Shown: positions 8,911 through 17,625 of the stretch, piece after piece
Numbering within the stretch: position 1 is the first letter of the stretch
Layout: the number at the start of each line of letters is the position of its first letter
From: Chitinophagaceae bacterium
GTDB taxonomy: Bacteria; Bacteroidota; Bacteroidia; Chitinophagales; Chitinophagaceae
Direction: 5' to 3'
NCBI GenBank assembly: GCA_016719815.1
Contig: JADJYK010000003.1
Location: 124,001 to 188,000, forward strand
DNA: 64,000 bases
The notes under the pieces: model-generated
Seen by the model: only the letters and a program-made list of their open reading frames with translations
Databases searched by the model: none
Told to the model about the DNA's origin: nothing
Position numbers and translations under genes: made by a program

Positions 8911-8967
8911 TGTCGCACTGAGCCTGCCGGACGATGTTTCAAGTGCTTCGACAAGCTTAGCCTGACA
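8911..8967. repeat. REP-like imperfect inverted repeat
   Basis: TGTCGCACTGAGCCTGCCGG at the left and GCTTCGACAAGCTTAGCCTG at the right pair imperfectly (TGTC...CTGAGCCTG against CAAGCTTAG...GACA). This resembles the widespread extragenic repeat built on CTTCGACAAGCTCAGTG. No coding sequence covers it. Together with a small palindrome (CGCC-AAAAT-GGCG) nearer the next gene, it makes up most of the 8848-9044 spacer. Confidence 0.5.
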
Positions 8968-9044
8968 AAGCCTAACGAGATTTAACCTCTAAAAGGTTTA
9001 ACCACATTGTTCACCGCCAAAATGGCGACTTAAAACCACCGCTT

Positions 9045-9248
9045 ATGTTATTAAGGCAAACACTTAACCGGCTCATTATTCTCGGGTTTATGGTTTTAGT
9101 TGGCTATTGTCTGGCCAAGGCCATTAACTCAGGAAGCATTATGGGAATATTATTTGCCGTCGTAAGCCTGGGCGCAGGTATTTACTTTCTTTACCTGGCA
9201 GCAAAGGCAAAAGAAGAAATAGAACTTGAAACAGAAGAAGCCTCATAA
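9045..9248 (+). CDS. Small two-helix membrane protein of unknown function
   Basis: A 67-residue ORF with two transmembrane segments (about residues 9-26 and 31-53) and an acidic C-terminus (KAKEEIELETEEAS). It has its own spacing from its neighbours and a hairpin after its stop. I do not recognise a family. The hydrophobic pattern and clean charged tail argue for a real gene. Confidence 0.55.
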   Translation: MLLRQTLNRLIILGFMVLVGYCLAKAINSGSIMGILFAVVSLGAGIYFLYLAAKAKEEIELETEEAS

Positions 9249-9274
9249 TACGTTACGCAGGTATAGCCATGTAC

Positions 9275-9307
9275 ATTAACCGGAAGAGATTCCGGTTAAT
9301 CTTGTTT
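9275..9307 (+). terminator. Hairpin terminator with weak T tract
   Basis: ATTAACCGGAA-GAGA-TTCCGGTTAAT, a perfect 11-bp stem with a tetraloop, then CTTGTTT. Confidence 0.65.
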
Positions 9308-9335
9308 AACAGATGCAGCCATAGAATATCATGAT

Positions 9336-10139
9336 ATGAAACAAATCATTTTGGTTTTACTGCTTTTCATTTTTTTAAACTGTGGAAATACAGCTAAAGA
9401 CAATTCCAGTCAAGTTAACGATAAAACCAGTATCAATACCGAAGGAGATACAAGTTTAAAAAGCATACATGTTTTTGTTGCTTTATGTGATAACAAATAC
9501 CAGGGCATTGTACCTGTAAATTCAAAAATTGGAAACGGGCAAGACCCGGAAAATAATCTGTACTGGGGATGGGCATATGGAGTAAGAACCTACTTTAAAA
9601 AAAGCAGCGACTGGATTTTTCTTACTTCACATAAGGGCAATGCACCAGTTCTTGAAAGGATTATTTTTAAGAACAAAAAAGAAAAACTATATCTAATTGC
9701 CGATGCATATGACGGCAGGTATATGAAGAATTGTATTACAGATTTTCTTTCCAGCCTTTCCGGCCAGGTAAAAGACACTGTCCATATCAATAATAGAATT
9801 CCAGGAATAAACGGCAATTCACAGTTAGTGGCGTTTATAGGCCACAATGGGTTAATGGATTTTAAACTCGACTCAGTGTATAACAACAGTGATGGCAAAC
9901 AAAGGAAAGCTATAATTCTCGCCTGCCTGAGTAAAAAATATTTTTCTTATTATGTAAGAAAGGCCGGTGCATACCCACTTTTATGGACCAGCAACCTGAT
10001 GGGCCCAGAAGCATATACCTTACATGATGCGATTACAGGATACATAAATAACGAGCCGGATGAAAATATCCGGCAAAGAGCTGCTAAAATTTATTCCAGC
10101 TATACTAAATGCTCAGAGAAAGCAGCAAAAGACTTTTAA
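9336..10139 (+). CDS. Putative lipoprotein with caspase-like His/Cys motifs, function unknown
   Basis: A 267-residue exported protein. The leader MKQIILVLLLFIFLNCG suggests lipidation at Cys16, although the lipobox is weak. The mature part opens with VFVALCDNKYQGIVPV and IGNGQDPENNLYWG, which I recall from unnamed conserved bacterial proteins. Two later blocks match the order and spacing of a caspase-type dyad: a strand ending in His (VAFIGHNGLMD, His170) and a strand ending in Cys (AIILACLSKKYF, Cys197). The fold and any protease activity are inference. The stop overlaps the stop of the minus-strand thioredoxin gene by four bases, so the two genes converge with no terminator between them. 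Confidence 0.72.
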   Translation: MKQIILVLLLFIFLNCGNTAKDNSSQVNDKTSINTEGDTSLKSIHVFVALCDNKYQGIVPVNSKIGNGQDPENNLYWGWAYGVRTYFKKSSDWIFLTSHKGNAPVLERIIFKNKKEKLYLIADAYDGRYMKNCITDFLSSLSGQVKDTVHINNRIPGINGNSQLVAFIGHNGLMDFKLDSVYNNSDGKQRKAIILACLSKKYFSYYVRKAGAYPLLWTSNLMGPEAYTLHDAITGYINNEPDENIRQRAAKIYSSYTKCSEKAAKDF

Positions 10140-10690
10140 TAACCGGATGGTAATTGCTTCAACAAGAGCTGCATTTCATTTTTTAACTCATCATGCGATA
10201 ATTGCTCTTCGTAAAACTTACGGTAGCCCGTTTTATTATTAATGAACAGTGTGGCAGGTATCGCACCTGACCATTTTGCATCAATCTTCGGGCAGAAATA
10301 ATCGGCGTTGGTTTCGTTGAGCCAGAGAATTTCGGCAGTAATCTTTCTTTTGGCGGCAAAAGCTTTTATGGCATGAGGAAAAGACTCTTTAAAGTCGAGA
10401 CTAACGAGTATTAAACGAACAGAATCTGATGATCCTGCCGGATTGTTTCTTTTATTTGTTTCTTCAATAAAATAAGGGATCTCTTCCACACAGGGTTTAC
10501 ACCATGTAGCCCAGAAGTTTATAAACAGAGGTGTTTTACTCTCAGCAATTATTTTCTCCACATTTGTAATCTTCACTAACCTCACCTGTGCCTGCACTAC
10601 TGCCGACAACAGTAAAAAAGAAATAATCAGTATTAATCTGGCTAATTTCACTATAGAAAATTTAATTGTTATTCGCCGTTCAGTTCCCAC
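10136..10690 (-). CDS. TlpA/ResA-like thioredoxin-family protein
   Basis: A 184-residue membrane-anchored or exported thioredoxin. A hydrophobic leader (about residues 16-34, ending AVVQAQ) precedes FINFWATWCKPCVEEIPYF, with the WCxPC active site. The thioredoxin fold continues to the cis-Pro region SGAIPATLFINN. TlpA/ResA-type proteins reduce disulfides in the periplasm, for example during cytochrome c maturation; the partner here is unknown. The start at 10690 overlaps the 3' end of trmH by 22 bases. Confidence 0.85.
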   Translation of the reverse strand: MGTERRITIKFSIVKLARLILIISFLLLSAVVQAQVRLVKITNVEKIIAESKTPLFINFWATWCKPCVEEIPYFIEETNKRNNPAGSSDSVRLILVSLDFKESFPHAIKAFAAKRKITAEILWLNETNADYFCPKIDAKWSGAIPATLFINNKTGYRKFYEEQLSHDELKNEMQLLLKQLPSGY

Positions 10691-11255
10691 TCCCTTAATA
10701 GTACCTGTTTCATTACATGATCGAAATTATCCCTGTTGTAATGCCCTGCCAGCGATTTTTGGCGGCAGGCTTCATACAGTGTAACGGCACAGGCAACACT
10801 GATGTTAAGAGACCGGATGATGCCCACCTGCGGAATAATGAAATTACCATCGGAAAGGGCTCTTATCTCATCACTTACGCCACTATGCTCATTGCCAAAA
10901 ACAAGAGCAATGGGTTCTGTCATGTTTACTTCGTACAAATTAACTGCATCGCTGCTGAGGTGGGTGGTAAGAATCTTTGAATATCTTTTACGCAACTGGG
11001 CGAAACATTCTTCAGCATTTTCAAACTGGTAAACGGTGAGCCACTTTGCCGCACTGGAAGAACTCCTTGCCCCCATTTTTTATGCCGTGGAATCTTGTTG
11101 GTGAGAATATAAACTTCCTGGATTCCCACTGCATCGCAGGTGCGCATGACTGCCGAAATATTGTGCGGGTCAAATACATTTTCCAGTACCACTGTCAGAT
11201 CGGGCTGTCGCTTTTCCAGTACGGCGGTGAGTTTATTTCTGCGTTCGGGTGTCAT
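10669..11255 (-). CDS. trmH: tRNA (guanosine-2'-O)-methyltransferase TrmH-like, SPOUT family (frameshifted)
   Basis: A SpoU/TrmH methyltransferase, probably acting on G18 in the tRNA D-loop. N-terminal motif 1 is VVLENVFDPHNISAVMRTCD. Motif 2 is ALVFGNEHSGVSDE and motif 3 is GIIRSLNISVACAVTLYE; together they form the trefoil-knot SAM site. The frame breaks in the C-run at 11070-11074, a G-run on the coding strand. One extra G joins HKKWG to ARSSSSAAKWLTVYQF and gives one protein of about 195 residues. It lies between panD and a TlpA-like gene, both on the same strand. Confidence 0.85.
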
Positions 11256-11273
11256 CCTAATACTTTCTGAATA

Positions 11274-11618
11274 TTAAATCCTGTTATGTTCATCCGGGAA
11301 AATGATCTTGGGCTCAAATGTTTTAGCCGATTCCAGGTCAATTTGAATATAGCTGACTATGATAAGGATATCCCCTTTCTGCACTTTCCTGGCGGCGGCA
11401 CCGTTGAGGCAGATGACACCGGAGCCTCTCTTCCCTTTAATAACATAGGTTTCCAATCGTTCGCCATTGTTGTTATTAACCACCTGTACTTTTTCATTCT
11501 CGATGAGATTGGCTGCATCCATCAGGTCTTCATCGATGGTAATGCTTCCAATATAATCGAGGTTGGCATCGGTTACCTTTACCCGGTGAATCTTTGACTT
11601 CAACATCTCAATCTGCAT
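11274..11618 (-). CDS. panD: Aspartate 1-decarboxylase PanD proenzyme
   Basis: PanD makes beta-alanine for pantothenate and CoA. The start at 11618 gives MQIEMLKSKIHRVKVT, aligning residue for residue with E. coli PanD. This places the self-cleavage Gly24-Ser25 at YIGSITID, where Ser25 becomes the pyruvoyl cofactor. Other conserved parts are NNNGERLETYVI and GVICLNGAAARKVQKGDILI. An upstream in-frame ATG at 11663 would add 15 residues but lies beyond the promoter element at 11643-11650, so it is unlikely. Length about 114 residues, slightly short of the usual 115-130. Confidence 0.94.
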   Translation of the reverse strand: MQIEMLKSKIHRVKVTDANLDYIGSITIDEDLMDAANLIENEKVQVVNNNNGERLETYVIKGKRGSGVICLNGAAARKVQKGDILIIVSYIQIDLESAKTFEPKIIFPDEHNRI

Positions 11619-11642
11619 CATCAGTTTCTGTATTAGGAAGAA

Positions 11643-11650
11643 CAAATATA
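11643..11650 (-). promoter_or_regulatory. -7 promoter element for panD
   Basis: On the minus strand this reads TATATTTG, a full match to TAnnTTTG, 24 bases before the chosen panD start. Confidence 0.6.
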
Positions 11651-11668
11651 GCTGTATTTGCAAGAAAG

Positions 11669-11689
11669 AACCCCGGCAGTGCCGGGGTT
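11669..11689 (-). terminator. Hairpin after the nucleoside transporter gene
   Basis: AACCCCGGC-AGT-GCCGGGGTT is a perfect 9-bp stem with a three-base loop, placed 20 bases past the transporter stop. On the minus strand the tail is CTTTCTTG, a weak T tract. Confidence 0.6.
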
Positions 11690-11708
11690 ATAAGTTAAGA
11701 GAATCTTA

Positions 11709-13082
11709 TTAGTGTTGCACATTGGCAACTTCGTTAGGATTGTGTTTGTGCCTGAAGAGAACAGCAAAGAGAACTGCAACCACTAATGCGTAGATAGCAA
11801 AGGCTAACCAGATTGGCTGCCAGTCTTTAATCACTGCAGGGTTTTTAAGGGTTCCATCAGCCAAAACTTCATTAAAGCTTAGAATCTCTTTAACCGCCGG
11901 ATTGTTTACATCTGATTTTACATAAGCCAAAAGGCCGTTCAGATCAGTAAACTTAAGTGTATAGAACTTGTCAATCAGCCATCCGCTAACTTTTGCTCCG
12001 ATATATGCACCAATCCCATTTGTCATCATCATAAACACCCCCTGAGCACTGGAACGGATTTTTGAATCAGTTGTACTTTCGACAAAAAGAGATCCCGAGA
12101 TATTAAAGAAGTCAAATGCCATCCCATAAACAATGCATGATAGAACGATCATCCATAAGCCCTCTGCCGGATTACCATATGAGAAAAGACCGAAACGGAT
12201 AACCCATGCTATCATAGAGAAGAGCATTACTTTCTTTATTCCGAATCTTTTCAGGAAAAAAGGAATTGCAAGGATAAAGAGTGTTTCTGATATCTGGGAA
12301 ATAGACATAATTATGGTAGAGTACTTAACTACAAAAGCTTCAGGGCCATATTCCGGAACTTTCTTGAAATCATCCAAAAAAGTATCTCCATACATATTTG
12401 TCAATTGCAAGGCCGCACCAAGGAATAGTGAGAAAATGAAAAATAACGCCATCTTGTACTTTGCAAAAAGCTTAAAGGCATTCAAACCCAGTTGTTCAAT
12501 AATGGTAGCATCTTTAGCAATAGATTTTTGTGGAGGACATTTTGGGATACTAAAAGCATAAATTCCTAATATAATAGCAGCTACGGCGCCAATAATAAAC
12601 TGGTTGGAATTCGTTTTACTGCCAGAAAGATTTGTTACCCACATTGCCACTATGAAACCAATAGTACCCCAAACTCTGATAGGTGGAAACACCTTAACAA
12701 CATCATAGTTATTTCTTTTCAAAATTGTATAAGAAATTGCATTGGAAAGTGAAATTGTTGGCATATAGAAAATCATAGCAACCAGGATAACATAAAATAG
12801 TGTATCCGGATCTTTCACAGTTGGCACATAAAATAACACCGCTCCATATAGGATATGGAGAACACCGTATAATTTCTCAGCGTTCACCCATTTGTCCGCA
12901 ATTATTCCTGTTATACCCGGCATTAGTAAGGATCCTAATGCAAGAGTTGACATAATAGCAGCAAATTCAGAACCTGTTCCCATATTATTTGAAAAGAAGT
13001 AAGTCGCAATTGTAATCAACCATGCCCCCCAAACAAAAAACTGGAGAAAACTCAGAATCGTTAGTCTTAGTTTTAAATTCAT
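11709..13082 (-). CDS. NupG-like nucleoside:H+ symporter family MFS transporter
   Basis: A 457-residue transporter with about 12 membrane helices. It opens with MNLKLRLTILSFLQFFVWGAWL, typical of the nucleoside/H+ symporter family (NupG/XapB). Further family-like blocks are GITGIIADKWVNAEKL, PPIRVWGTIGFIVAMW and YGMAFDFFNISGSLFVE. A long loop near residues 375-415 (DLNGLLAYVKSD...NPAVIKDW) precedes the last helix. It probably imports nucleosides, by family membership; the exact substrate is unknown. A hairpin follows its stop and it is divergent from mqnE. Confidence 0.85.
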   Translation of the reverse strand: MNLKLRLTILSFLQFFVWGAWLITIATYFFSNNMGTGSEFAAIMSTLALGSLLMPGITGIIADKWVNAEKLYGVLHILYGAVLFYVPTVKDPDTLFYVILVAMIFYMPTISLSNAISYTILKRNNYDVVKVFPPIRVWGTIGFIVAMWVTNLSGSKTNSNQFIIGAVAAIILGIYAFSIPKCPPQKSIAKDATIIEQLGLNAFKLFAKYKMALFFIFSLFLGAALQLTNMYGDTFLDDFKKVPEYGPEAFVVKYSTIIMSISQISETLFILAIPFFLKRFGIKKVMLFSMIAWVIRFGLFSYGNPAEGLWMIVLSCIVYGMAFDFFNISGSLFVESTTDSKIRSSAQGVFMMMTNGIGAYIGAKVSGWLIDKFYTLKFTDLNGLLAYVKSDVNNPAVKEILSFNEVLADGTLKNPAVIKDWQPIWLAFAIYALVVAVLFAVLFRHKHNPNEVANVQH

Positions 13083-13159
13083 ATAATTAAAGTTGAATAA
13101 GGCAAGTTAAGCAATTTTAATATTGGCAGGTTTGCAAAAGTCCACATTCTTATACACCT

Positions 13160-13167
13160 TACCTTTG
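13160..13167 (+). promoter_or_regulatory. -7 promoter element for mqnE
   Basis: TACCTTTG, 20 bases before the ATG. A TTTG at 13131-13134 could be the -33 element, but the 25-base spacer is long. Confidence 0.55.
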
Positions 13168-13187
13168 CATTCTTAATCTTGATAACT

Positions 13188-14314
13188 ATGACTAATACGG
13201 TTGGTTTAACTGAAGACTTAAAACAGATTGCTGATAAAGGTACAAGCCGGGCAGCGCATTACTGATGAAGACGGCCTCCTTCTTTTTGAAAAGGGAAGCC
13301 TTGGTTTTGTGGGCAGCCTTGCCAATCATATAAAGAGCAACTGCATGGAAACAAGGTTTTCTTTAACCGTAACTTTCATATAGAGCCCACTAATGTGTGT
13401 GTGTATTCAGTTGCAATTTCTGCAGCTATAGCCGCTTATATGCACACCGGGAAGATGGCTGGGAACTGAGCATAGAACAAATGCTTGACATGGTGAAGAA
13501 ATATGATGGTCTGCCCGTTACAGAAGTGCATATTGTAGGTGGTGTTCATCCTAAAATGGATCTTCAATTTTTTGCCGAACTTTTGAAAGCAATCAAATCG
13601 CATAGGCCCGATCTCCACATTAAGGCATTTACAGCCGTGGAGTATGACTACATGTTCCGTAAAGCAAAAGTGAGTGTGGAAGAAGGGCTGAAGTTTTTAA
13701 TTGAGGCCGGACTTAACTCGATACCGGGTGGTGGTGCTGAAATATTTGCACCTGAAATCAGAGAAAAAATTTGTGGGGATAAAGTGAATGGCGAAGGCTG
13801 GCTTAAAATACATGAAACTGCTCATAAACTGGGCATATATACCAATGCCACGATTCTTTACGGCCATGTTGAAAAATTTGAGCATCGCATAGATCACATG
13901 AGAAAACTGCGGGATTTGCAGGATCAGACCAAAGGTTTCAACACCTTTATCCCCCTTAAGTTCAGGAATATGGATAACGATATGAGCTATGTGCCAGAAA
14001 CAACTCATATTGAGGATATGCGTATGTATGCCATTTCCCGTATCTATCTTGATAACTTCCCGCACCTGAAAGCCTATTGGCCAATGCTGGGAAGGCAGAA
14101 TGCACAATTGTCGCTTTCTTTTGGAGTGGATGATATTGATGGAACCATTGACGATACTACCAAAATTTACAGCCTGGCAGGAGCTGAAGAACAAACCCCT
14201 ACTATGACAACGGAAGAACTGGTAGCTTTAATAAGGCAGGTAAATAGAATCCCTGTGGAAAGGGATACATTGTATAATGAGATAAAAAAATATGCTATGG
14301 TGGCTGAAGCCTGA
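13188..14314 (+). CDS. mqnE: Aminodeoxyfutalosine synthase MqnE (three frame disruptions)
   Basis: A radical-SAM enzyme of the futalosine menaquinone pathway that joins chorismate-derived 3-enolpyruvylbenzoate to SAM. The [4Fe-4S] motif is NVCVFSCNFCSYSR (CxxxCxxC). Downstream blocks are VTEVHIVGGVHPKMD, AGLNSIPGGGAEIF, FNTFIPLKFRN, LKAYWPMLGRQNAQL and FGVDDIDGTIDDTTKIY. The first 70 codons need three corrections: an extra G at 13237-13238, a missing A at 13332-13334 and an extra GT in the (GT)n tract around 13394-13404. After these the N-terminus reads continuously from MTNTVGLTEDLKQIADK into the motif. Clustered errors at simple repeats point to sequencing rather than decay. Confidence 0.9.
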
Positions 14315-14333
14315 TAATTAAGATTCCAGTATT

Positions 14334-15640
14334 CTAAACAACTTCGCCTTCCAAATCATAATCATAGGCCCGGGTAATTTTTACATTTACAAATTCACCC
14401 ACAGGTAGTTTCTTTGCTGAATGAATAACCACTTCGTTATCTACCTCTACTGAATCAAATTCTGTACGCCCAAGGTAGCGGCCCGCTTCCTTCTTATCAA
14501 TAATTGTCTTATATACTTTGCCTACTTTCTCCTGGTTCAGCTCGTAAGAGATATCCTGCTGTACTTCCATTATTTCCAGTGCCCTTTGTTCTTTTTCTTC
14601 TGAAGACAGTGTATCGCTGAGATGATGAGCCGTAGTTCCTTCTTCATGCGAATAAGTAAATATACCCACACGGTCGAAACGCTGCACTTCAAGAAACTTT
14701 TTTAATTCTTCCACATCAGCTCTTGTTTCTCCTGGAAAGCCGCTAATAAGTGATGTCCGCAAACAAATACCCGGAATTTTCTCCCTGATAGCTGCAATCA
14801 GTTCCTCCATCTCCTTTCGGGTAATCTGCCGTTTCATAGCAGTCAGCATCCTGTCTGAGGCATGCTGCAACGGCATATCCAAATAGTTACAGATATTATC
14901 CCGCTGCTTCATTACATCCAATATCTCCAAAGGAAATTTTGAAGGGTAAGCGTAATGCAACCGTATCCACTCAAGGCCTTTTACATCGGCCAGCCTGTTA
15001 AGCAGGTCGGGTAAAGCTCTTTTTTTATAATTATCAAGACCGTAATAAGTAAGTTCCTGTGCGATGAGCATCACTTCCTTTACTCCTTTCCTAACTAGGC
15101 CTTCTGCTTCTTTAACCAGTTCCTCAACTGGCTTACTGATATGCCCGCCCCTCATCAGCGGAATAGCACAAAAGGCACAGGTACGGTTGCAGCCCTCTGA
15201 TATTTTCATATAAGCATAGTGACTTGGTGTGGCCAACAGCCTTTCTCCCAGTAATTCCGCTTTATAGTCAGCTTCCAGTTTTTTCAATAACAGCGGCAGT
15301 TCCATTGTTCCGAAAAAAGCATCTACTTCTGGAATTTCTTCCTCAAGATTGTTTTTATAACGTTCACTCAGGCAACCGGTCACATATACTTTATCCAGCT
15401 TGCCTTTTCTTTTTAATTCTACCTGGTCAAGAATAGTATTGATGCTTTCTTCTTTGGCTTTATCAATAAATCCACAGGTATTTACCACCACGATATTTTG
15501 ATTGAGTTTTTATTCTCATGCACCACTTCAATATCATTGGCCAGTAATTGTCCACTCAGCACTTCGCTGTCCACCATATTCTTGCTGCACCCGAGGGTGA
15601 TGATATTGACTTTGTCTTTATGGAGTTTCTTTGTTCTCAT
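14334..15640 (-). CDS. rimO: Ribosomal protein uS12 methylthiotransferase RimO (frameshifted)
   Basis: RimO adds a methylthio group to a conserved aspartate of ribosomal protein uS12. The N-terminal UPF0004 cysteines are in ITLGCSKNMVDSE, VVNTCGFIDKAKEE and YVTGCLSERY. The radical-SAM motif is EGCNRTCAFCAIP, followed by a TRAM domain ending AYDYDLEGEVV. The first 45 codons are in another frame: one A is missing from the run at 15507-15511 (T-run on the plus strand). Correcting it yields MRTKKLHKDKVNIITLGC and a 435-residue protein, the usual RimO length. It is downstream of ftsY on the same strand, 18 bases away. Its substrate gene rpsL is also in this window. Confidence 0.93.
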
Positions 15641-15658
15641 TGCCTATCTTAAAGGACT

Positions 15659-16627
15659 TTAGTCATTTTTTTCAAGATTGAATAAACTGTCCACAAACTC
15701 ATGCTTGTCAAAAACCAGCAGGTCCTCCATTTTCTCACCCACCCCGATAAACTTCACCGGAATCTTAAATTGGTCTGCAATGGCCAGTACCACACCACCT
15801 TTTGCAGTACCATCTAATTTTGTAATTGCCAGTGCCGTAACATCAGTAGCGGCAGTAAAATGCTTTGCCTGCTCCAGGGCATTCTGCCCCGTTGATCCGT
15901 CCAGCACCAGCAATACTTCATGTGGGGCATCAGGAATGGTTTTTTGTATCACCCGCTTGATCTTGCTTAATTCCTCCATCAGGTGAGCTTTGTTATGCAA
16001 ACGGCCCGCCGTATCAATCAACACCACATCGCTTTGTTTGGCTACTGCGCTTTTTACAGTATCAAAAGCAACTGCAGCCGGATCGCTGCCCATCGCTTGC
16101 TTAATTATAGATACCCCTACTCTTTCACTCCAGATAGTAAGCTGATCAACCGCTGCTGCTCTGAAAGTATCTGCGGCACCCAACAATACATCCTTACCGG
16201 CATTTTTAAAATTATAGGCAAGCTTTCCTATCGTGGTGGTCTTGCCTACACCATTAACACCAACAACCAGGATGACATATGGTTTTGCCGGCAGGTCAGA
16301 GTCAAATGCGTAGCTTTGTGAAGACGGTGCATCTATAAGGAGTGATTCAATCTCTTCCTGCAGCATCTTGTTCAGCTCTCCACTTTTGAGGTACTTATCT
16401 TTAGATACTCTTTTTTCAATTCTGTCAATAATTTTTACAGTGGTTTCTATACCAACATCAGCACCAACCAGTGCTTCTTCGAGGTTATCGAGCACTTCTT
16501 CGTCAACAGTGCTTTTACCGGCAATAGCCTTGGTGATTTTTGAAAAAAAACCTTCCTTAGTTTTCTTGAGCCCTTCATCCAGGCTTTCTTTCTCTTTCTT
16601 ACCAAAAAGTTTATTAAAAAATCCCAT
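15659..16627 (-). CDS. ftsY: Signal recognition particle receptor FtsY
   Basis: FtsY is the SRP-receptor GTPase that docks ribosome-nascent-chain complexes at the membrane. A short N-domain follows MGFFNKLFGKKEKE. The NG-domain has G1 GVNGVGKTTTIGKLA, the DTFRAAAVDQL motif, G3 DTAGRLHNKAHLMEEL, G4 TKLDGTAKGG and the closing GVGEKMEDLLVFD. Length 322 residues, short because the acidic A-domain is missing, as is common outside proteobacteria. The ATG at 16627 is preferred over a TTG two codons upstream. It lies downstream of rpmB-rpmG-DUF4295 and upstream of rimO. Confidence 0.96.
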   Translation of the reverse strand: MGFFNKLFGKKEKESLDEGLKKTKEGFFSKITKAIAGKSTVDEEVLDNLEEALVGADVGIETTVKIIDRIEKRVSKDKYLKSGELNKMLQEEIESLLIDAPSSQSYAFDSDLPAKPYVILVVGVNGVGKTTTIGKLAYNFKNAGKDVLLGAADTFRAAAVDQLTIWSERVGVSIIKQAMGSDPAAVAFDTVKSAVAKQSDVVLIDTAGRLHNKAHLMEELSKIKRVIQKTIPDAPHEVLLVLDGSTGQNALEQAKHFTAATDVTALAITKLDGTAKGGVVLAIADQFKIPVKFIGVGEKMEDLLVFDKHEFVDSLFNLEKND

Positions 16628-16701
16628 ATTCAATTTGTGATTGATAAACTTACCCTGCTTTCTGATCAGATACTTTGCTTTTGCTATTCACCAAATTAAA
16701 C

Positions 16702-16733
16702 AATAAAAGCCATTCGTATTAACGAACAGCTTT
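16702..16733 (-). terminator. Terminator between the DUF4295 gene and ftsY
   Basis: On the minus strand AAAGC-TG-TTCGT-TAAT-ACGAA-TG-GCTTT folds with one small internal loop, followed by TTATTG. It would end the rpmB-rpmG-DUF4295 transcript, at least partly. Confidence 0.55.
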
Positions 16734-16756
16734 CATTATTGTATTTTAAACAGTAA

Positions 16757-16927
16757 TTATTTTCCCTCCAAAAAATCTTTCACTTTTTCCTTGTGCAAAA
16801 TTACTTCTTTAAAAGTATAGGCACCAGTCTTCGGACTGCGGACAGCCTTGATAACCTTTGAATAGTTCTTTGCTTCTGCGGCTTGCTTGGGGTCTTTTTT
16901 AATCGCCGTTTTTGCTGCTTTTGCCAT
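16757..16927 (-). CDS. DUF4295-family small basic protein, probable ribosomal component
   Basis: A 56-residue, lysine-rich protein reading MAKAAKTAIKKDPKQAAEAK and onward to VILHKEKVKDFLEGK. This is the Bacteroidota-specific DUF4295 family, always short and encoded with rpmG and rpmB. I recall, without being able to check, that a protein of this kind was assigned as an extra large-subunit protein in Flavobacterium ribosome structures. It begins two bases after the rpmG stop on the same strand, so it is co-expressed with two ribosomal proteins. Confidence 0.88.
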   Translation of the reverse strand: MAKAAKTAIKKDPKQAAEAKNYSKVIKAVRSPKTGAYTFKEVILHKEKVKDFLEGK

Positions 16928-16929
16928 GA

Positions 16930-17118
16930 TTACTTGATTTCTTTATGAACAGTTACTTTTTTAAGAATCGGGTTGAATTTTTTCAACTCCAGACGTTCCG
17001 GGTTGTTTTTCTTGTTTTTAACCGTGATGTAACGGCTTGTTCCGGGCTGACCACTGTTTTTATGTTCAGTACATTCCAGAATAACCTGCACCCTGTTGCC
17101 TTTACCTTTTTTTGCCAT
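16930..17118 (-). CDS. rpmG: 50S ribosomal protein L33 (bL33)
   Basis: A 62-residue basic protein, MAKKGKGNRVQVILECTEHK, with the core TSRYITVKNKKNNPERLELKK typical of bL33. The second and later zinc-binding cysteines are absent (one Cys, at ECTEH), so this is the zinc-independent form. It sits between rpmB and the DUF4295 gene in one transcript from the promoter at 17389-17407. Confidence 0.96.
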   Translation of the reverse strand: MAKKGKGNRVQVILECTEHKNSGQPGTSRYITVKNKKNNPERLELKKFNPILKKVTVHKEIK

Positions 17119-17139
17119 GATTATGATGCTTTAATACTG

Positions 17140-17376
17140 TTAGATTTTTTCTCCTTTAGCTCTCAGTTCTTTAACCACACTGTATAAACCATTCTTATTG
17201 ATGGTACGGATTGCCTCAGTTGATAATTTCAGGGTAATCCATTTGTCTTCTTCGGCCAGGAAAAACCTTTTTTTCTGCAAATTGGGCAGAAAACGACGCT
17301 TGGTCTTGATGTTGGAGTGAGACACTTTGTGTCCTCCAATGGGTGTTTTACCGGTAACCTGACATACTCTTGCCAT
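17140..17376 (-). CDS. rpmB: 50S ribosomal protein L28 (bL28)
   Basis: A 78-residue protein with the bL28 signature MARVCQVTGKTPIGGHKVSH, then NIKTKRRFLPNLQKKRF. It is the first gene of the rpmB-rpmG-DUF4295 unit. Its ATG lies about 20 bases from the predicted transcription start, so the leader is very short and has no Shine-Dalgarno sequence. Confidence 0.97.
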   Translation of the reverse strand: MARVCQVTGKTPIGGHKVSHSNIKTKRRFLPNLQKKRFFLAEEDKWITLKLSTEAIRTINKNGLYSVVKELRAKGEKI

Positions 17377-17388
17377 GATTGTAACAAA

Positions 17389-17407
17389 TTTTGGGACGGC
17401 AAAGGTA
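17389..17407 (-). promoter_or_regulatory. rpmB promoter; 19-base sequence shared with rpsL
   Basis: The minus strand reads TACCTTTGCCGTCCCAAAA. TACCTTTG is the -7 element and the next 11 bases are the transcription start region. Exactly the same 19 bases stand upstream of rpsL at 33127-33145. Confidence 0.75.
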
Positions 17408-17625
17408 GGGAAATAATGGCAGATTCAGGTTTGAAAAGAGAATATTTTTTACTCTTTTTTCAAAAATACATGAAGATTTCAAACCTTGACGGAGCAAATC
17501 ATAAAAACCATGTTTACCAAAAAGGAAAAATAAAGCCTGCCAAGTATCCCTGTTTTGCGCTATTGCATCAATTCGGATAACTTCGCATCACTAATATTAA
17601 ACTTTCATTCAAAATCTACTATAAA

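Noticed and set aside
13388..13406. (GT)n tract as a phase-variation switch in mqnE
   Set aside because: The tract is short, and two other unrelated indels lie within 160 bases in the same gene, so read error is the simpler account.
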